From Alpinimonas psychrophila (GTDB lineage Bacteria > Actinomycetota > Actinomycetes > Actinomycetales > Microbacteriaceae): a DNA stretch of 64,000 nucleotides. The notes beneath the pieces were generated by a model, which was given only the letters and a program-made list of their open reading frames with translations, was not told the origin of the DNA and made no database searches. The stretch is from positions 1 through 64,000 of the forward strand of contig NZ_JACGWU010000004.1 in the NCBI RefSeq assembly GCF_014137865.1. The letters are read 5' to 3'. The translations under genes were made by a program, and so were the position numbers. This document shows positions 8,822-17,115 of this stretch, piece after piece. The first letter of the stretch is position 1. Each line of letters opens with the position of its first letter.

Positions 8822-9835
8822 CTAACCTCCAAAGGGCTTTTCGCCGAGCTCCGTGAGAATTCGGTTGAGATCAGCAATAGTGGCAAATTCTATGCTGATC
8901 AGGCCTTTTTTAGCGCCGAGTGATACTTTTACGCGGGTGTCGAGGCGGTCACCGAGGTGTTCGGCAATCTCGTTGAGTTGACCTAGGCGGCCCCCCGCGG
9001 TGGCCTTGGCTTTAGCCTTCTTGGGTGTCTGCTGAGCCAGAGCCTCGGCTGCCCGAACGGAAAGCTCCTCGTTCACGATCCGGTCGGCGAGGCGCTGCAT
9101 GGCCTCCGGGTCAACGGTAGCCAAAATCGCTCGAGCATGGCCCGCGCTTAGGACTCCGGCAGCAACGCGCAGCTGCACGGCCGGGGGAAGCTTGAGCAGA
9201 CGCAATGTGTTGCTGATCTGTGGCCGCGAGCGGCCAATCCTCGTGGCGAGTTGCTCTTGCGTAATTCCAAAGTCTGCCAAAAGTTGCTGGTACGCCGAAG
9301 CCTCCTCGAGGGGATTCAGCTGGGAACGGTGGAGGTTCTCCAGCAGGGCATCGCGCAACATGTCTTCATCGGCGGTGTCCCGAATAATGACCGGGATGCT
9401 CTCCAGACCCACTTCCTTCGACGCACGCAATCGGCGCTCGCCCATGATGAGCTCATAGGTGTCTTGTCCCGGAATCTCCCGAACCACGATGGGTTGCAGA
9501 ATTCCAATTTCGCGGATGCTGTGAACCAACTCCGCCAGGTCGTCCGCGTCAAAATCCTTCCGCGGCTGTTGCGGATTGGGGATGATTTTGTGCGGGGACA
9601 CAAAAGCGAGGCGCGCGCCGGGAACCGGGACGAGCTCAGGTTCGCTCTGCGAAGAAGTTGCCGATGAGCTCGCTTTTATGGGGCCATTCGCATTGCCGGC
9701 GCCGGTCGGAACGGAGCCGAGCTGATCTGGGAAGAAGACGTCGACGGGACGCGACTTGCCTTCCTCCCCTACTGGCTGCGATGGAATCAACGCGCCAATA
9801 CCGCGGCCAAGACCGGTTCTCTTTGGTGACGCCAT
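8822..9835 (-). CDS. parB: Chromosome-partitioning protein ParB
   Basis: CTP-dependent DNA clamp that loads at parS and spreads along the origin region. The 337-aa protein starts with the family signature TGLGRGIGALIP, then the ParB/Srx domain with PNPQQPRKDF and the CTP-binding GERRLRA and ENLHRSQLNPLEEA boxes. Next is the helix-turn-helix that reads parS (about residues 195-225, ITQEQLATRIGRSRPQISN) and a C-terminal dimerisation domain. The ATG overlaps the parA stop codon, so the two are translated as an operon. Three matching parS sites are visible in this window. Codon use and length are ordinary for the family. Confidence 0.97.
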   Translation of the reverse strand: MASPKRTGLGRGIGALIPSQPVGEEGKSRPVDVFFPDQLGSVPTGAGNANGPIKASSSATSSQSEPELVPVPGARLAFVSPHKIIPNPQQPRKDFDADDLAELVHSIREIGILQPIVVREIPGQDTYELIMGERRLRASKEVGLESIPVIIRDTADEDMLRDALLENLHRSQLNPLEEASAYQQLLADFGITQEQLATRIGRSRPQISNTLRLLKLPPAVQLRVAAGVLSAGHARAILATVDPEAMQRLADRIVNEELSVRAAEALAQQTPKKAKAKATAGGRLGQLNEIAEHLGDRLDTRVKVSLGAKKGLISIEFATIADLNRILTELGEKPFGG

Positions 9836-10764
9836 TATTGGGCTCCTTGCTGCGCGTCGACGGCACCGCGTTGAGCAATCTCAACGGCGGCTTCGATATA
9901 GGAAATGGCCCCGACGGACGTGGGGTCGTAGCTCACAACGGTCTGACCGTAGCTTGGTGCCTCGGAAACGCGGACAGCGCGGGGTATCACGGAGGAAAGC
10001 ACAAGCTCGGGAAAATGCGTGCGAACATCGTCGGCTACTTCATTAGCCAAGCGCGTCCGTGCGTCAAACATCGTCAATAAGATCGTCGAGACGCGGAGGT
10101 TGGGGTTGGTATTGGCCGAAACACGTTCGATCGTCTTCAGTAGCTGGCTCAGCCCCTCGAGGGCGTAATACTCGCATTGAATGGGGATCAAAACTTCACG
10201 AGCCGCCACAAAGGCGTTGAGGGTCAAGAGCCCGAGCGAGGGAGGGCAATCGATAAAGACGTAGTGGAACGGGGCCGAGGAATCCGTGAGTAACGTATGA
10301 ATCGCTGCGCGCAGAACGAACTCTCGGCGCTCGGCATCCACCAGTTCGATCTCCGCACCGGCCAGATTGATGTTGCTTGGGGCACAGAAAATATCACCCT
10401 GTTCGGGACTGGCTTGAATAACGTCGCTGAGTTTGGCATCGCCGATCAGCACATCATAAATGCCCGGAACTCCCTCGTGATGATCGATGCCCAAGGCCGT
10501 GGATGCATTGCCTTGAGGATCAAGGTCAATCACCAGAACACGAGCCCCCAGCCGCGCCAACGCGGCAGCAAGGTTGACGGTCGTTGTCGTCTTGCCAACG
10601 CCCCCCTTTTGGTTAGAGACCGTCAGGATGCGTGTAAAGGCAGGTAACGGGGGTGCTACATCCGCTAAAATCTTGCGGCGGCTCGTCAAATTCGCCAACT
10701 CCCGCGCCAACGGAGAATCGTTTGCGTTCGAGACTCCCGCAAGGGAATTTTCCGAATGTTTCAC
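9835..10764 (-). CDS. parA: Chromosome-partitioning ATPase ParA
   Basis: Walker-type ATPase that binds nucleoid DNA and moves ParB-parS complexes. The deviant Walker A motif KGGVGKTTTTVN appears near residue 55, followed by DLDPQGNASTALG (A' box) and FIDCPPSLGLLTLNA (Walker B region). An N-terminal extension of about 45 residues precedes the ATPase core, as in many actinobacterial ParA proteins. The start codon is a GTG that is itself part of a parS site (10757-10772), so ParB bound there would cover the translation start and probably its promoter region. The gene is coupled to parB downstream. Confidence 0.97.
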   Translation of the reverse strand: MKHSENSLAGVSNANDSPLARELANLTSRRKILADVAPPLPAFTRILTVSNQKGGVGKTTTTVNLAAALARLGARVLVIDLDPQGNASTALGIDHHEGVPGIYDVLIGDAKLSDVIQASPEQGDIFCAPSNINLAGAEIELVDAERREFVLRAAIHTLLTDSSAPFHYVFIDCPPSLGLLTLNAFVAAREVLIPIQCEYYALEGLSQLLKTIERVSANTNPNLRVSTILLTMFDARTRLANEVADDVRTHFPELVLSSVIPRAVRVSEAPSYGQTVVSYDPTSVGAISYIEAAVEIAQRGAVDAQQGAQ

Positions 10765-10772
10765 GTGAAACC
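10757..10772. promoter_or_regulatory. parS: parS site overlapping the parA start codon
   Basis: TGTTTCACGTGAAACC matches the parS consensus TGTTTCACGTGAAACA at 15 of 16 positions. The central CACGTG palindrome supplies the GTG start codon of parA. This placement suggests ParB could autoregulate the operon as well as use the site for segregation; the regulation is inferred. Confidence 0.92.
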
Positions 10773-10808
10773 TTTGCTTAAGTCTGGAGGCGGATGGGCA
10801 ACTGCTGG

Positions 10809-11441
10809 CTAGTTAACTGTAGCCCTCACGACGCGCGTCACTTCGGCCAATAAGCCCTCGCCCAACGTAAGAACTTCCAGGTTTTGGAGGCGGTAGGTCC
10901 TAATTTGCTTTGCTGCCGATTCAATTTCCACCTCGGCGCTCTTTCCCTTCATGACCACGATTTCTCCCCCGGAGCGCACCAAGGGAACAGTCAGCGGAAT
11001 CAGTTTTTTCAGCGCGCTCACGGCGCGTGCTGTCACCTGGTCGAAGCCTTCGCCGATGCGAACATCTTCGGCGCGTTCCCGCAGGACCGTCGTGTTTCTC
11101 AAACCCAACTCAGCGATTTGGTTGTTGAGCCACGCGACGCGACGCTCCATGGGTTCAATCAACACGAGTTCCACGTCGGGCCTGGCAATAGCGAGCACGA
11201 GACCCGGTAGGCCGGCCCCGCTTCCAACATCCCCCACGACACCGTCGGTCATGAGCAGGGGCGCCATGACGGCGCAATTCAAGATGTGACGGGTCCACAA
11301 ACGTGGAAGTTCCAGCGGCCCAATGAGGCCGAGTTCTTCGCCGAACTGAGCCAGGTTCGCCGTAAATTTGCGGGCCACGGCCACGTTTTCGCCGAAGATG
11401 AGCTCGGCAACAGCCGGCTCCGTTTCATAAACCGTGGTCAA
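10809..11441 (-). CDS. rsmG: 16S rRNA (guanine-N7)-methyltransferase RsmG (GidB)
   Basis: Methylates G527 (E. coli numbering) in the 530 loop of 16S rRNA; loss gives low-level streptomycin resistance in other bacteria. The 210-aa protein has the SAM-binding loop GDVGSGAGLPGLVLAIARP near residue 70, the following acidic VLIEPMERR, and the N-terminal LPRLWTRHILNC segment typical of RsmG. The best in-frame start is TTG at 11441, directly after a parS site; no in-frame ATG or GTG lies nearby at the expected N-terminus. It sits between jag and parA as in most Gram-positive origins. Confidence 0.95.
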   Translation of the reverse strand: MTTVYETEPAVAELIFGENVAVARKFTANLAQFGEELGLIGPLELPRLWTRHILNCAVMAPLLMTDGVVGDVGSGAGLPGLVLAIARPDVELVLIEPMERRVAWLNNQIAELGLRNTTVLRERAEDVRIGEGFDQVTARAVSALKKLIPLTVPLVRSGGEIVVMKGKSAEVEIESAAKQIRTYRLQNLEVLTLGEGLLAEVTRVVRATVN

Positions 11442-11457
11442 TGTTTCACGTGAAACT
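11442..11457. promoter_or_regulatory. parS: parS site in the jag-rsmG junction
   Basis: TGTTTCACGTGAAACT matches parS at 15 of 16 positions. It fills the short gap between the jag stop codon, which it overlaps by 2 bp, and the rsmG TTG start. With the 10757 and 18265 sites it forms an origin-proximal parS set spread over 7.5 kb. Confidence 0.92.
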
Positions 11458-12007
11458 ATTTGCCGGCAGTGATGACGGTGTGACGATCCTTGCCTTCACC
11501 GCTGGAGTTCGAGACGAAACCGCGCTCGGACACAAGATCGTGCACAAGTTTGCGTTCGTAGGAGCTCATGGATGGGAGCGCTGCCGAAGCCGAACCGCCG
11601 GTGATCCGAGAAATAGCGGCGTCTACGAGCGCGGAAAGTTCTTTTTCGCGAGCTTGGCGTGAGCCTCCGACATCGAGAATTAGCCGAGAGAATTCTCCAG
11701 TTTTGTTCTGCACGGCGAGACGAGTGAGTTCCTGCAGGGCCGCGACGGCATCCGGGGCGGATAGACCGCGAAGGTTTCCCTCATCCGTTGCCGTAACCGA
11801 AACGTAGGCCCGGCCGTTGCGAGCATCAATATCGAGATCGCCATCAAGGTCGCAGATGTCAAGGAGTTCCTCGATGTAGTCTGCCGCCACATCACCCTCG
11901 TGCTCGAGTTCGTTTACCGCGGGGGTCTCCCCCTCGGCTGCCTGGGCTGTTTCGGCCACATCAACAGCGGGAAGGGCGGGGGTTGCGGTTTCTGTTACAT
12001 CGGTCAC
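11456..12007 (-). CDS. jag: Jag/KhpB-like RNA-binding protein (KH + R3H)
   Basis: A 183-aa single-stranded nucleic-acid-binding protein encoded next to yidC as usual. An acidic, Ala/Pro-rich N-terminal tail (about 45 residues) precedes a Jag-type KH domain containing LDIDARNGRAYV and LRGLSAPDAVAALQELTRLAV, then an R3H domain with LPSMSSYERKLVHDLVSERGF. Relatives bind RNA and influence cell-wall synthesis and septation in Gram-positives; that role here is inferred. The start codon overlaps the yidC stop (ATGA, 12004-12007), so translation is coupled. Confidence 0.92.
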   Translation of the reverse strand: MTDVTETATPALPAVDVAETAQAAEGETPAVNELEHEGDVAADYIEELLDICDLDGDLDIDARNGRAYVSVTATDEGNLRGLSAPDAVAALQELTRLAVQNKTGEFSRLILDVGGSRQAREKELSALVDAAISRITGGSASAALPSMSSYERKLVHDLVSERGFVSNSSGEGKDRHTVITAGK

Positions 12008-12978
12008 TGTGGGCTCTTCTTTCCGGGCTTCTTCTTAGATCTATTCTTTCCCAGAGGCTGCTGACGCTGCGTGGGCTTGGGTTCGGGTTCGGGTTCGTTA
12101 GCGTCCGGTGTGCCGTCCGCAAGTTGCGCGATGCCCTTGCGAGCGAGGCGCTCCTCACGTGCTTTGGCTGCTTGGCTTCCCGGAGTTGGCATATTACGAA
12201 TAACAATGAACTGCTGCCCCATGGTCCAGAAGTTGGAAACCAACCAGTAGAACATCACGCCCAGGGGGAAGGTGAAACCGGAGAAAGCAAACACAAGGGG
12301 GAGAAGGTACAGGAGGATGCGTTGCTGGCGGAACGTGGGGCTGGCCTTGGTCTCCTCAGACATGTTCTTGGAAACGATCTGAAGTTGCGTAATGAACTGC
12401 GACCCCGTCATCAGAATGACCATCACGACAGCGATGATCATGACAGAGACCTGCTGAGGTACCGCATTGGCGGCGCTCGAGAAGCTGCTGTGCAGGGGAG
12501 CGATCCCAAATAATGAGGCCCCACCGAACTGGGCAGCCAATTCCGAACTGAGGGGTCCAACGCCCGCCTTGCTGTTCTGGGCCTCGTTCAGTACCGAGAA
12601 CAAGCCGAAGAAAATTGGCATTTGGAGCAAGAGAGGAAGACAGCTGCTTAGCGGGTTACTTCCCGTGCGTTTGTAAAGCTCCATTGTCTCGCGGGACATG
12701 GCTTCACGGGAGAACTGATCCCGTTTTCCTTTGTACTTATCTTGGATCTTCTTGAGTTGCGGCGCGATCTCGAGCATCTTGCGCTGGCTCTTGATTTGCT
12801 TGACGAAAACAGGAATGAGAGCGGCGCGGACAACAATAACGAGACCAACGATCGCCAAGACCCACGTCGCTCCCGCCGTTGGGTCCATGCCAATAGAGGT
12901 CCACACCCAGTGGAAGAAGACAAGAATGAGCTCAATCGCCCATTTAATGGGCCACAGAATTGTGCCGATAATATCCAT
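12004..12978 (-). CDS. yidC: Membrane protein insertase YidC
   Basis: Inserts and folds inner-membrane proteins. The 324-aa protein has the Gram-positive YidC core without the large extracytoplasmic P1 domain of proteobacteria. An N-terminal helix (IIGTILWPIKWAIELILVFF) precedes the cytoplasmic coiled region KQIKSQRKMLEIAPQLKKIQ. The conserved LPLLLQMPIFFGLFSVLNE follows, then further helices and a basic, Gln/Lys-rich C-terminal tail suited to ribosome contact. It lies in the rpmH-rnpA-yidD-yidC-jag order that accompanies bacterial origins. The ATG at 12978 is the only reasonable start. Confidence 0.97.
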   Translation of the reverse strand: MDIIGTILWPIKWAIELILVFFHWVWTSIGMDPTAGATWVLAIVGLVIVVRAALIPVFVKQIKSQRKMLEIAPQLKKIQDKYKGKRDQFSREAMSRETMELYKRTGSNPLSSCLPLLLQMPIFFGLFSVLNEAQNSKAGVGPLSSELAAQFGGASLFGIAPLHSSFSSAANAVPQQVSVMIIAVVMVILMTGSQFITQLQIVSKNMSEETKASPTFRQQRILLYLLPLVFAFSGFTFPLGVMFYWLVSNFWTMGQQFIVIRNMPTPGSQAAKAREERLARKGIAQLADGTPDANEPEPEPKPTQRQQPLGKNRSKKKPGKKSPQ

Positions 12979-12989
12979 AGTTTTGAGCC

Positions 12990-13313
12990 TTACGCCCTTC
13001 CGTCACTGTTCATCACGACAAAACCGAACGTCGTGACGCGAAATCTTTGATGTCGTACAGGTGGAACATCGTCCACCCCACCGCGTGCCCACGGGTGACA
13101 TCTTCCTAGCCTACGCAACGTCAGCGCCGAACCGAGGACGAGACCCCGCTGCTGAATGGCCTGCAAACCAAAGTGTGAGCATGACGGGTAATAGCGGCAG
13201 ACATCCCCATAGAGCGGTGAGATGAGCATTCGATATGCCCGAAGGAGGAGAACCGCAATATTGCGCGGGAGGAGGTAGAGAAAAACGGCACTCTTAGTGA
13301 TGGTCGGGCTCAC
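12990..13313 (-). CDS. yidD: Membrane protein insertion efficiency factor YidD
   Basis: Small membrane-associated protein helping YidC-dependent insertion. The 107-aa product shows the family core LLRAYRMLISPLYGDVCRYYPSCSHF, with the conserved Cys residues and PSCS motif, then AIQQRGLVLGSALTLRRLGRCHPW. I place the start at the GTG whose last bases overlap the rnpA stop (GTGA, 13310-13313). The open frame continues upstream into rnpA, but that part lacks conservation. The C-terminal stretch after HPWARGGVDDVP is variable in the family. Confidence 0.92.
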   Translation of the reverse strand: MSPTITKSAVFLYLLPRNIAVLLLRAYRMLISPLYGDVCRYYPSCSHFGLQAIQQRGLVLGSALTLRRLGRCHPWARGGVDDVPPVRHQRFRVTTFGFVVMNSDGRA

Positions 13314-13669
13314 GGTGCCGTCACCCCCAACAATGTTCGAACTTCGGTACGGAGCTGATCCCAACTTGCATCAGCGGAACCGGGAAGAGCGCGGATAACA
13401 ACGTCGCCCACGGGTTCGGTCATCAATTCGCGGGCGATTTCTCGTAGCCGCCTCCGCACCCGATTTCTTGTTGGCGCATTTCCCACTGCCTTTGACGAGA
13501 CAATGCCAAAGCGTGTTCCTCGATCGGACGGCACGGAAACAGGGGAGTTGTCCTCTTGGGAAACGAGGAGGCTGTGGCACACCACGAACTTTCCTGCTTT
13601 ACGTCGCCCGCGACGAGCCACCCGGGTGAAGTCACGCGGGTGAGTGAGGCGGTGTGCCCGATCGAGCAC
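13310..13669 (-). CDS. rnpA: Ribonuclease P protein component
   Basis: Protein subunit of RNase P, assisting the catalytic RNA in cutting tRNA 5' leaders. The 119-aa basic protein begins RAHRLTHPRDFTRVARRGRR and contains the RNR-type motif APTRNRVRRRLREIARE, the RNA-binding helix of the family. The start is GTG at 13669. Its stop overlaps the yidD start, and rpmH ends 8 bp upstream, so rpmH-rnpA-yidD-yidC-jag-rsmG-parA-parB read as one direction of closely packed genes. Confidence 0.95.
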   Translation of the reverse strand: MLDRAHRLTHPRDFTRVARRGRRKAGKFVVCHSLLVSQEDNSPVSVPSDRGTRFGIVSSKAVGNAPTRNRVRRRLREIARELMTEPVGDVVIRALPGSADASWDQLRTEVRTLLGVTAP

Positions 13670-13677
13670 GTGCGGAA

Positions 13678-13815
13678 CTAAGCGGAGAGTTCGATGCGAC
13701 CCTTGCGACGGCGAGCACCCAAAATGGCGCGGCCGGCACGGGTACGCATGCGCAGACGAAAGCCGTGCACCTTGGCGCGACGACGGTTATTGGGTTGGAA
13801 CGTTCGCTTGCTCAT
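13678..13815 (-). CDS. rpmH: 50S ribosomal protein L34
   Basis: The 45-aa basic protein reads [20 protein letters not shown], then a Met-Arg-Thr-Arg-Ala-Gly-Arg stretch, and ends in GRIELSA, an almost canonical actinobacterial L34. The ATG is at 13813-13815 (minus) and TAG at 13678-13680. It is the first gene left of the origin and diverges from dnaA. Confidence 0.97.
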   Translation of the reverse strand: MSKRTFQPNNRRRAKVHGFRLRMRTRAGRAILGARRRKGRIELSA

Positions 13816-14147
13816 AAGTCAATCTCCAGGAAAACTGATGTCGCGTGCCCCACTAAAGGTCACAAAACAAAGGGATGCACACATGGCATCAACCGATTAA
13901 ATCTAAGGGGTCACAGGGCCTGCGTCAAACCGAGTGACGTGAACCACGCGATTATGGTGAGAAATCTGCTGATTTGGAATGAGCGACACGCCCGAATGAA
14001 AAAAATTGAGTTGCTGATATTCACAGCTTTCGCTAACGTCTATAAAAGTTATCCCCAGCCCGTGCACGCCTGCAACAAGGAATTTTCACGCGGCCCCCAC
14101 ACCTTTCGGTGGATAACTTTTATTCAGATTTAGGGTAGGCATATTTC
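13816..14147. promoter_or_regulatory. rpmH-dnaA divergent intergenic region with DnaA-box-like sites
   Basis: A 332-bp gap without genes. It is AT-richer than its surroundings and holds promoters for rpmH (minus) and dnaA (plus). Two DnaA-box-like sequences sit close to dnaA: TTATCCCCA at 14049-14057 and, on the minus strand, TTATCCACC at 14108-14116, each one mismatch from TTATCCACA. They could mediate dnaA autoregulation or form part of a bipartite origin. An ORF crossing this region has no protein-like composition. Confidence 0.6.
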
Positions 14148-15566
14148 ATGGAAGACGACGACCTTCGGTTAACCTGGTCCAAAATTTTGACGGCTCTTAC
14201 TCAGGATCCAGGAGTGACCGCCCCCCTCTACGGTTTCGCAAGTCTCATTGAGCCCAAGGGCATCATGGCCGGAACAATCTATCTTGAGGTTCCCAACGAT
14301 TTCACGCGGAGCATGATTGAGCAGCGCTTGCGCACGCCGCTCCTGATCGCTATCGGTCTCTTAGGAATCGACGCCAAAATTACGACCTTCGCCATCGTGG
14401 TGAACCCTGATCTCGGTGCTCCGTCAGCACCCGATGAACTTGCTCTGGAGGCGGAGCCGGAAAATCGTAATCCGCCCACGGCACCAACGATCATGGCTGC
14501 ATCCCCAGAAACAGAATCCCGCCTTAATCCCAAATATAACTTCGACAGCTTCGTGATTGGGTCTTCCAATCGCTTTGCTCACGCTGCCGCTGTTGCCGTG
14601 GCAGAAGCTCCCGCTAAGGCGTACAACCCGCTCTTCATCTATGGTGATTCAGGATTGGGAAAGACGCACCTCCTGCACGCCATCGGCCACTATGCCCAAA
14701 GTCTGTATCCCACCATTCGCGTGCGCTACGTGAGTTCTGAGGAATTCACGAACGATTTCATCAACTCCATTGCCAATAACCGCGGTGCTGCATTTCAATC
14801 GCGCTACCGCAATATTGACATTTTGTTAATTGATGACATTCAGTTTTTGCAGGGTAAAGCAGAAACCCAAGAAGCGTTCTTTCACACCTTCAACACGCTT
14901 CACGATCACAACAAACAAGTTGTCATTACGAGCGATTTGCCTCCAAAGCACTTGACGGGCTTCGAGGACCGCATGCGGACCCGCTTTGAATGGGGGCTCA
15001 TTACCGATGTCCATACCCCCGACCTTGAAACCCGTATCGCCATTCTTCGCAAGAAAGCCGAACGAGAAAAACTGACAGCCTCGGACGATATTTTGGAATT
15101 CATTGCCTCCAAGGTGACGAGCAATATCCGTGAACTTGAGGGAACCCTGATTCGGGTCACGGCCTTTGCAACTCTCAATCGCGAGCCGATAAATCTTTCC
15201 CTGGTCCAAACAGTCTTGAAGGACCTCATCACTCTCGACGAGGACAACATCATCGCTCCGGTCGACATCATCAATAACACCGCGGACTATTTTCGCTTGG
15301 GAATTGATGAGCTCACGGGTACCTCGCGGGCACAAGCGATTGCCACGGCTCGGCAAATTGCGATGTATCTCTGTAGAGAAATGACAAATCTTTCGTTGCC
15401 AAAAATTGGGCAGCTTTTCGGTGGGCGCGATCACACAACCGTCATGCACGCGTGTAAGAAAATTGCCGAGCTCATGAAGGAACGTCGTTCCATTTACAAC
15501 CAAGTAACAGAACTTACGACGCGAATAAAGCAAGGAACCGCCTACGCTCACAATGGCATCCACTAG
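14148..15566 (+). CDS. dnaA: Chromosomal replication initiator protein DnaA
   Basis: AAA+ initiator that binds DnaA boxes and opens oriC. The 472-aa protein has an N-terminal interaction domain, a linker of about 50 residues (short for actinobacteria), the Walker A loop GDSGLGKTHLLHAIGH, Walker B LLIDDIQFLQGK, sensor motifs, and the C-terminal DNA-binding domain IGQLFGGRDHTTVMHACKKI. The ATG at 14148 gives a normal N-terminus (WSKILTAL). It lies between two intergenic regions with DnaA boxes, in the standard order rpmH | dnaA-dnaN-recF. Confidence 0.98.
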   Translation: MEDDDLRLTWSKILTALTQDPGVTAPLYGFASLIEPKGIMAGTIYLEVPNDFTRSMIEQRLRTPLLIAIGLLGIDAKITTFAIVVNPDLGAPSAPDELALEAEPENRNPPTAPTIMAASPETESRLNPKYNFDSFVIGSSNRFAHAAAVAVAEAPAKAYNPLFIYGDSGLGKTHLLHAIGHYAQSLYPTIRVRYVSSEEFTNDFINSIANNRGAAFQSRYRNIDILLIDDIQFLQGKAETQEAFFHTFNTLHDHNKQVVITSDLPPKHLTGFEDRMRTRFEWGLITDVHTPDLETRIAILRKKAEREKLTASDDILEFIASKVTSNIRELEGTLIRVTAFATLNREPINLSLVQTVLKDLITLDEDNIIAPVDIINNTADYFRLGIDELTGTSRAQAIATARQIAMYLCREMTNLSLPKIGQLFGGRDHTTVMHACKKIAELMKERRSIYNQVTELTTRIKQGTAYAHNGIH

Positions 15567-15937
15567 GACTAAAGCCCTTAGTTGTGCACCTGTGGATAAT
15601 CATGTGGATAAAAAGCAAACACGCCGGTCCGGGTTGTGAAGAACTTCGCAAATGTTGTGCGTAACACGCTGGACAGGCATCGACAGTTCAATGAACATAA
15701 CGAAGTTTGAACCCCCTCACCCACAACTTACAAATCTGTAGTTCCCTGTAGCCAACAGGAAAGTTACAAAGTTATCCACAGTATCCACAGTGGTTAATAA
15801 GAATAAAGAGTTAATTATTAAAGAGATGACATGAGGATGACATTTACTCCGGAGGCTCCCGCGCCCCAGTGGATGCCGACCAACACCGATAGCATGAAGC
15901 TCACCCCTCAGCGGGAGAAAAACAGGAGGTTAAGACA
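15567..15937. other. oriC: Replication origin oriC (dnaA-dnaN intergenic)
   Basis: A 371-bp gene-free segment with perfect DnaA boxes TTATCCACA at 15591-15599 (minus), 15603-15611 (minus) and 15772-15780 (plus). A one-mismatch box GTATCCACA (15781-15789) directly abuts the last. The two adjoining plus-strand boxes are followed by an AT-rich stretch (about 15793-15829, rich in TAA/GAA triplets), which fits a DnaA-trio and unwinding element. The middle part (about 15620-15770) carries no clear boxes. The start of DNA replication here is inferred from this structure and the gene context. Confidence 0.88.
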
Positions 15938-17083
15938 GTGAAGTTCCAGGTCAACAGAGATGTTCTCAGTGAAGCTGTCTCTTTCGCAGTAAAGCTCCTT
16001 CCCGCCCGAACCACTTTGCCGATCCTGAGTGGTGTCCTTATTGAGGCCACGAGTGAAGGTCTTGTGCTTTCCTCGTTTGACTATGAGGTTTCTACTCAAA
16101 CAAAAATCAGCGCGACTATTGAAAGTGAAGGTCGAGCACTCGTTTCGGGCCGACTCTTGTCAGAAATCGCCAATAGGCTCCCCAATGCGCCCGTCACATT
16201 TGAGACGATTGATTCACGGATTCACGTTCGCTGTGGACAGGCCAATTTCACGCTCCTCTCCATGCCGGTCGATGAATATCCCACAATTCCGCAGGTTGAG
16301 GGTGAAACCGGTGTTATACCCGCCGAAGACTTTGCTGCCGCTGTTGCTCAAGTGGCCGTAGCCGCCTCACGCGACGATGTCACCCCCGTCATTACCGGGG
16401 TTCAACTTGAAATCTCGGGCACGAATCTTTCCATGATTGCCACCGATCGCTATCGTGTTGCCATTCGTGATATTCCTTGGGAATCACGCAACGGCGACGG
16501 CGATATTGCTGCTCTCGTCCCCGCTAGAACAATTCAAGAAATTGGCAAGACATTTGGTCACGGCGGCAATATTTCAATTTCGATCACGAGTAAAGATGAC
16601 CGCGAGCTAATTGCGTTCACCGCCGACAACAAAACGGTGACGTCACTTCTCATCAAGGGGAATTTCCCCCCGGTCAAGCGGCTCTTTCCAGAAACCGTCG
16701 AGAACTACGCGGTCGTTAGTACGAGTGATCTCATTGAAGCTACGAGACGCGTTAAATTGGTGGTCGAGCGTGAGGCTGCTCTCCGTTTCACCTTTGAAAA
16801 CAACTCGCTCACACTGGAGGCTATCGGCGGCGAACAGGCACAAGCATCCGAGACGATTGATGCTGCCATTACTGGTCCTGCCCAGGTCGTCGTTTCTTTG
16901 AAGCCAGATTTTCTACTGGATGGTTTGGGCGCGGTCCATTCTGAATTCACGCGGATCGCTTTTACATCGGTAGATAATCCTGGCAAGCCAGGACCCGTTC
17001 TGATTACGAGTCAGACATCGAAAGAAAGCAACTCTGAGAATCCTTATCGTTACCTTCTGCAGCCGAACCTGCTGTTGCGTTAG
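15938..17083 (+). CDS. dnaN: DNA polymerase III beta sliding clamp
   Basis: Ring-shaped processivity clamp holding the replicative polymerase on DNA. At 381 aa it has the usual length for three clamp domains. The N-terminus MKFQVNRDVLSEAVSFAVKLLPARTTLPILSG and the C-terminal PVLITSQ with a Leu-rich end are typical of actinobacterial DnaN. The GTG start at 15938 is fixed by the strong AGGAGGT 7 bases upstream. It is followed 32 bp later by recF, part of the dnaA-dnaN-recF-dciA-gyrB series. Confidence 0.98.
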   Translation: MKFQVNRDVLSEAVSFAVKLLPARTTLPILSGVLIEATSEGLVLSSFDYEVSTQTKISATIESEGRALVSGRLLSEIANRLPNAPVTFETIDSRIHVRCGQANFTLLSMPVDEYPTIPQVEGETGVIPAEDFAAAVAQVAVAASRDDVTPVITGVQLEISGTNLSMIATDRYRVAIRDIPWESRNGDGDIAALVPARTIQEIGKTFGHGGNISISITSKDDRELIAFTADNKTVTSLLIKGNFPPVKRLFPETVENYAVVSTSDLIEATRRVKLVVEREAALRFTFENNSLTLEAIGGEQAQASETIDAAITGPAQVVVSLKPDFLLDGLGAVHSEFTRIAFTSVDNPGKPGPVLITSQTSKESNSENPYRYLLQPNLLLR

Positions 17084-17115
17084 TGCATTAGTTCCCTCAC
17101 GCTGAGAGTTTTTAC

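Noticed and set aside
13654-14133. 159-codon plus-strand frame crossing rpmH and the rpmH-dnaA gap
   Set aside because: It runs antisense through rpmH and into the DnaA-box region, with no protein-like features or start signal.
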